NCBI GenBank assembly: GCA_946479185.1
Contig: CAMLFF010000094.1
Span: 1-10,018 of the forward strand
Source: an uncultured Sphingobium sp.
Lineage (GTDB): Bacteria > Pseudomonadota > Alphaproteobacteria > Sphingomonadales > Sphingomonadaceae
Length of the DNA: 10,018 nt
Direction: 5' to 3'
The translations under genes and the position numbers were made by a program. The notes beneath the pieces are model-generated. The model was not told the DNA's origin, searched no databases, and saw only the letters and a program-made list of their open reading frames with translations. Positions 7,357 through 10,018 of the stretch are shown piece by piece. How positions within the stretch are numbered: position 1 is the first letter of the stretch; each line of letters opens with the position of its first letter.

Positions 7357-7563
7357 TTACTCGGCTGCGTTGACGGCGTTGTTCGAAGCATTTGCAACGT
7401 TGTCCATTGCGTTCGCAGCGTTGTCCGCAGCGTTAGCAGCGTTGTCCAGCTCGTTCACAACCATTTCGTTGGCAGCATTGTTGGTCTCAGCAGCAGGCTT
7501 CTCGCCGCAAGCTGCCAAGCTCATGAGCGCAATCGCGGCGCCGGCCACAGCAAATTTCTTCAT
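7357..7563 (-). CDS. Small lipoprotein with four Asn/Ala heptad repeats
   Basis: A 68-aa predicted lipoprotein. Residues 1-18 are a lipoprotein signal peptide (MKK, hydrophobic AVAGAAIALMSLAA) and the lipobox is LAAC with Cys19 as the lipidated residue. Gly20 and Glu21 follow, so retention in the inner membrane by an Asp at +2 is not predicted and outer-membrane sorting is likely. The mature part is short and dominated by Asn and Ala. Residues 40-67 are four exact-length heptads: DNAANAA, DNAANAM, DNVANAS, NNAVNAA. They are encoded by 21-bp units at 7363-7446. The pattern suggests an alanine-rich helix, possibly a coiled coil like that of Braun lipoprotein, but there is no C-terminal Lys for peptidoglycan linkage. 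The start at 7563 has GGGAG 9 nt upstream; longer in-frame starts would bury the signal peptide. Similar small proteins occur in sphingomonads, with unknown role. Confidence 0.85.
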   Translation of the reverse strand: MKKFAVAGAAIALMSLAACGEKPAAETNNAANEMVVNELDNAANAADNAANAMDNVANASNNAVNAAE

Positions 7564-7824
7564 ATTATTTGGCTCCCATAGCAAAGGACGTGCTCCAGCG
7601 AGGGCACGAGCCGCCCAATTAACGCGTGCAGCGTGGAAATCAATAGTCTTATCAACCAAAGCGATTAGAAATGTGTGCAGTGCAACATAGTCGCGCGCGG
7701 ATTTCGGCTTATTTCTTAGCTGCAAATTAATTGTCGATTGCGCGACATTTGCCAATGTCCGTCGGCTCCGCTAACCGGGCGGCAACTCACCAACTCCAAG
7801 ATATGCGCAAGAGGACCGTTCCAA
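7564..7824. promoter_or_regulatory. Divergent intergenic region between the lipoprotein gene and ettA
   Basis: About 260 bp between divergent starts. The most structured element is the inverted repeat GACATT-TGCC-AATGTC at 7744-7759, 65 bp before the ettA ATG, which could be an operator or a leader hairpin. I see no convincing -35/-10 pair for either gene. The ettA ribosome site AGAGGA lies at 7810-7815. Open frames that extend the lipoprotein or ettA into this region lack ribosome sites and conserved residues. Confidence 0.4.
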
Positions 7825-9504
7825 ATGGCCGTCCAATATAGTTTCGTCATGAAGGGCCTCACCAAGACCTTCCCAGGCGCGAACAAGCCTGTTTTCAATA
7901 ATATCAATCTGCAGTTCGTGCCCGGAACCAAGATCGCCGTCATCGGCGTCAACGGTGCGGGTAAGTCCACCCTGATGAAAGTCATGGCGGGCATGGACCA
8001 GGATTTCAACGGTGAGGCATGGGCTGCGGACGGCATCCGCGTGGGCTACCTGCCGCAGGAACCCCATCTCGACCCGAGCAAAAATGTCATCGAAAATGTG
8101 AAGGATGGCGTCCGCCCAGTGGCCGATCTTGTCGATCGGTTCAACGAGATCAGCAACATCATGGGCGATCCGCCGGAGGACGCTGATTTCGACGCGCTGA
8201 TTACGGAATTGGGCGAGCTTCAGGAGAAAATCGACGCGGTCGATGGTTGGACGCTGGACAATCAACTCGAGATTGCGATGGAGGCATTGCGCTGCCCGCC
8301 CGGCGACTGGGCCGTCGACAATCTCTCAGGTGGTGAAAAGCGCCGAATCGCTTTGTGCCGCCTGCTGCTAGAAAAGCCGGAAATTTTGCTGCTCGATGAG
8401 CCCACCAACCATCTGGATGCGGAAAGCGTTCAATGGCTTGAGCAGCATCTGATCAATTATGCCGGCAACGTCATCCTCGTGACCCATGACCGCTACTTCC
8501 TGGATAATGTGGTGGGTTGGGTGCTCGAACTCGACCGTGGACGTGGCATTCCGTTTGAGGGCAACTACTCCGCCTGGCTGGAAGCGAAAGCCAAGCGCAT
8601 GGAGCAAGAGGACCGTGACGAAGCGGGCCGCCAGAAAGCGATTCGCGAGGAGCTGGATTGGATTCGTCAGACGCCAAAAGCTCGCCAGACCAAGAGCAAG
8701 GCGCGTATTCGGGCTTTCGACGAACTGGTCGAGAAGCAGGAAGCCCGCGCGCCGGGCAAGGCCCAGATCGTCATTCAGACGCCGGAACGACTCGGCGGAA
8801 AGGTGATCGAAGCGCGCAATGTGAGCAAATCCTATGGCGACAAATTGCTGTTCGAAAACCTCTCATTCCTGCTGCCACCGGGCGGCATTGTTGGTGTCAT
8901 CGGCCCCAACGGCGCTGGCAAATCCACACTGTTCCGCTTGATTACTGGGCAGGAAGTCCCTGATTCGGGCGAAGTCGACATCGGCCCCACGGTGAAGCTC
9001 GGCTATGTGGATCAGAGCCGCGATTCGCTCGATCCCAATCACAATGTTTGGGAGGAAATATCTGGCGGGCATGATCTGATGACGATCGGCAAGCATGAGA
9101 TTCAGACGCGGGCCTATGTGGGCGCCTTCAACTTCAAGGGGCCGGACCAGCAGAAAAAGGTCGGGCAGCTTTCAGGCGGTGAGCGTAACCGCGTTCATAT
9201 GGCCAAGATGCTCAAGCAGGGCGGCAACGTGCTGCTGCTCGATGAGCCGACCAACGATCTCGACGTGGAAACGCTGCGGGCACTGGAAGATGCGCTGGAG
9301 AATTTCGCCGGTTGCGCGGTGGTCATCAGCCATGACCGCTTCTTCCTCGATCGCCTCGCGACGCATATTTTGGCGTTCGAGGGCAACAGCCATGTCGAAT
9401 GGTTCGAGGGCAATTTCGCATCCTATGAGGAAGATAAGCGCCGCCGTTTGGGTGATGCCGCGGATCGCCCAACGCGCCTCGCTTATAAGAAGCTGACGCG
9501 CTGA
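7825..9504 (+). CDS. ettA: Energy-dependent translational throttle protein EttA (ABC-F ATPase)
   Basis: EttA is a cytoplasmic ABC-F ATPase that binds the ribosomal E site and gates the first elongation steps according to the ATP/ADP ratio. The protein is 559 aa, against about 555 in E. coli, and aligns by eye from MAVQYSFVMKGLTKTFPG to the end. The first nucleotide-binding domain has Walker A GVNGAGKST (41-49), signature LSGGEKRR (from 167) and Walker B LLLDEPTNHLD with catalytic Glu192. The linker at about 245-315, with the Arg/Lys/Glu-rich helices EELDWIRQTPKARQTKSKAR, is the P-site tRNA interaction motif. The second domain has Walker A GPNGAGKST (360-368), signature LSGGERNR (from 449) and LLLDEPTNDLD with Glu474. 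There are no membrane segments, as expected. All catalytic residues are intact. The ATG at 7825 is preferred over an in-frame ATG at 7738 because of AGAGGA at 7810-7815 and the family N-terminus. It stands alone, convergent with the next gene. Confidence 0.97.
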   Translation: MAVQYSFVMKGLTKTFPGANKPVFNNINLQFVPGTKIAVIGVNGAGKSTLMKVMAGMDQDFNGEAWAADGIRVGYLPQEPHLDPSKNVIENVKDGVRPVADLVDRFNEISNIMGDPPEDADFDALITELGELQEKIDAVDGWTLDNQLEIAMEALRCPPGDWAVDNLSGGEKRRIALCRLLLEKPEILLLDEPTNHLDAESVQWLEQHLINYAGNVILVTHDRYFLDNVVGWVLELDRGRGIPFEGNYSAWLEAKAKRMEQEDRDEAGRQKAIREELDWIRQTPKARQTKSKARIRAFDELVEKQEARAPGKAQIVIQTPERLGGKVIEARNVSKSYGDKLLFENLSFLLPPGGIVGVIGPNGAGKSTLFRLITGQEVPDSGEVDIGPTVKLGYVDQSRDSLDPNHNVWEEISGGHDLMTIGKHEIQTRAYVGAFNFKGPDQQKKVGQLSGGERNRVHMAKMLKQGGNVLLLDEPTNDLDVETLRALEDALENFAGCAVVISHDRFFLDRLATHILAFEGNSHVEWFEGNFASYEEDKRRRLGDAADRPTRLAYKKLTR

Positions 9505-9514
9505 TTATCGGGAT

Positions 9515-9538
9515 TGGCGCAGCCTAACGGTTGCGCCA
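9515..9538. terminator. Hairpin shared by the convergent ends of ettA and the cyclotransferase-like gene
   Basis: TGGCGCAGCC (9515-9524) and GGTTGCGCCA (9529-9538) form a 10-bp stem with one G-T pair around the loop TAAC. It lies 10 bp after the ettA stop and overlaps the last codons and stop of the opposite gene. Neither direction has a T run after the stem, so it may be a weak or factor-dependent terminator, or an RNA end-protecting stem. Confidence 0.45.
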
Positions 9539-9904
9539 GTCTCCCGTCTCAGTGATCGGACACTCTTTGACCGGCCTTAAATAAACATAGGTCCATGCCG
9601 GTATATTGCCCAGAGTCGTGATTCGCGCTCGGCGATAGTCCGAGCAATCCAGATTCTCCGGGTCATAAAGCTCATATGCATCGAGATCCGCGAGCAAAGT
9701 CGCGTCGCTCGATCGTAATATTTCTCCATGCACGACCCCAGACCCTTCAGCGATCAGGCCGGGGTAATCGCCAAGATCATAGAGCGTGCCCATAACCCGG
9801 TCAGGGCCAAGCCTCTGCGTGCGATCCGCAAGGCCGAGTTCGTCATACCCACTCTGTCCTGGCATCAAGAGCCCATAGACGAATAAATCGAACATATTCG
9901 TCAT
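9524..9904 (-). CDS. Gamma-glutamylcyclotransferase (AIG2-like) family protein
   Basis: A 126-aa protein of the gamma-glutamylcyclotransferase/AIG2 fold, whose characterised members release 5-oxoproline from gamma-glutamyl amines or peptides. The N-terminal substrate loop LFVYGLLMPGQ (residues 7-17) corresponds to the family's VYGTLxxG. It is followed by VMGTLYDLGDYPGL, the G-LYDLGxYPG strand-turn typical of the family. The expected catalytic acid is Glu78 in LDAYELYDPEN, followed by DYRRARI. The C-terminus WTYVYLRP...ETGDWRNR fits the usual closing strands. Leu12 replaces the common Thr in the YGTL loop. The start at ATG 9904 is 6 nt after the stop of the upstream carbonic anhydrase-like gene, suggesting co-transcription and possibly translational coupling, since no clear ribosome site is visible. 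ATG 9895 (Met4) is an alternative. The real substrate is unknown. Confidence 0.88.
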   Translation of the reverse strand: MTNMFDLFVYGLLMPGQSGYDELGLADRTQRLGPDRVMGTLYDLGDYPGLIAEGSGVVHGEILRSSDATLLADLDAYELYDPENLDCSDYRRARITTLGNIPAWTYVYLRPVKECPITETGDWRNR

Positions 9905-9910
9905 TACAGG

Positions 9911-10018
9911 CTACTCAAAAGGCCGAAATTCCGCCGTTTCTTCGGCGAGAATGTGCAGCACGCCGTCCGAGATCGCAAAGAAGGCGCCCCTTAACGACAA
10001 TGCGCCGCTCTCTTCCTT
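9911..10018 (-). CDS. Beta-class carbonic anhydrase-like protein, C-terminal 35 residues only
   Basis: The minus strand reads from the window edge to TAG at 9913-9911. The visible C-terminus includes LSLRGAFFAISDGVLHIL, then AEFRPFE and the stop. The pattern L-x-L-x-G-A-x-F-x-I-x-x-G-x-L-x-x-L is the terminal beta-hairpin typical of bacterial beta-carbonic anhydrases, zinc enzymes that interconvert CO2 and bicarbonate. The zinc-binding Cys/His residues lie outside the window, so the enzyme class rests on this tail alone and activity cannot be judged. It is upstream of, and probably in one operon with, the cyclotransferase-like gene. Confidence 0.7.
   Translation of the reverse strand, partial: KEESGALSLRGAFFAISDGVLHILAEETAEFRPFE

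Noticed and set aside
7357..7755. Longer version of the lipoprotein starting 64 residues upstream
   Set aside because: It would bury the lipoprotein signal peptide and lipobox in the middle of the protein. The internal ATG at 7563 has a GGGAG site at the right spacing.
7738..7824. N-terminal extension of ettA from an ATG at 7738
   Set aside because: The added residues do not resemble EttA, the start lacks a ribosome site, and ATG 7825 gives the family N-terminus with AGAGGA upstream.

Overview
The window looks like housekeeping chromosome from an alphaproteobacterium, most probably a sphingomonad (order Sphingomonadales). This rests on moderately high GC, the GyrA sequence style, an Lrp/AsnC regulator with the APPCLRRVR helix common in that group, a small Asn/Ala-rich lipoprotein, and EttA. 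The group assignment is inference from family knowledge, not a database result.

Layout. The minus strand from 1 to 2473 carries gyrA (DNA gyrase subunit A), cut by the window edge at its C-terminus and apparently starting with TTG. About 390 bp of non-coding DNA separates it from a divergent gene for an exported tetratricopeptide-repeat-like protein (2861-4165, +). That gene ends at a very strong hairpin terminator (4186-4220) shared with the convergent Lrp/AsnC-type regulator (4235-4708, -). A 150-bp divergent region with a pair of direct repeats separates the regulator from a PAS-containing sensor histidine kinase homologue (4859-6649, +). This protein keeps the phospho-accepting His box but has a degraded ATP-binding domain.

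Region 6650-7356 holds two tRNAs on opposite strands: tRNA-Ile(CAU) on + and tRNA-Pro(UGG) on -. It also holds a striking plus-strand hairpin plus T8 terminator just upstream of tRNA-Pro that no gene accounts for. A 68-aa lipoprotein with four Asn/Ala heptad repeats follows (7357-7563, -) with its own terminator. Divergent from it is ettA (7825-9504, +), the translational throttle ABC-F ATPase. The window ends with a minus-strand pair: the tail of a beta-carbonic anhydrase-like gene (9911 to the edge) and, 6 bp downstream, a gamma-glutamylcyclotransferase-like gene (9524-9904), whose end shares a hairpin with the end of ettA.

The genes are mostly independent housekeeping units: DNA topology, translation (two tRNAs and EttA), envelope and regulation. 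There is no mobile element, phage, CRISPR array or defence island. I found no clear previously undescribed system. The items most worth a second look are the degenerate kinase, the heptad lipoprotein and the orphan terminator opposite tRNA-Pro.
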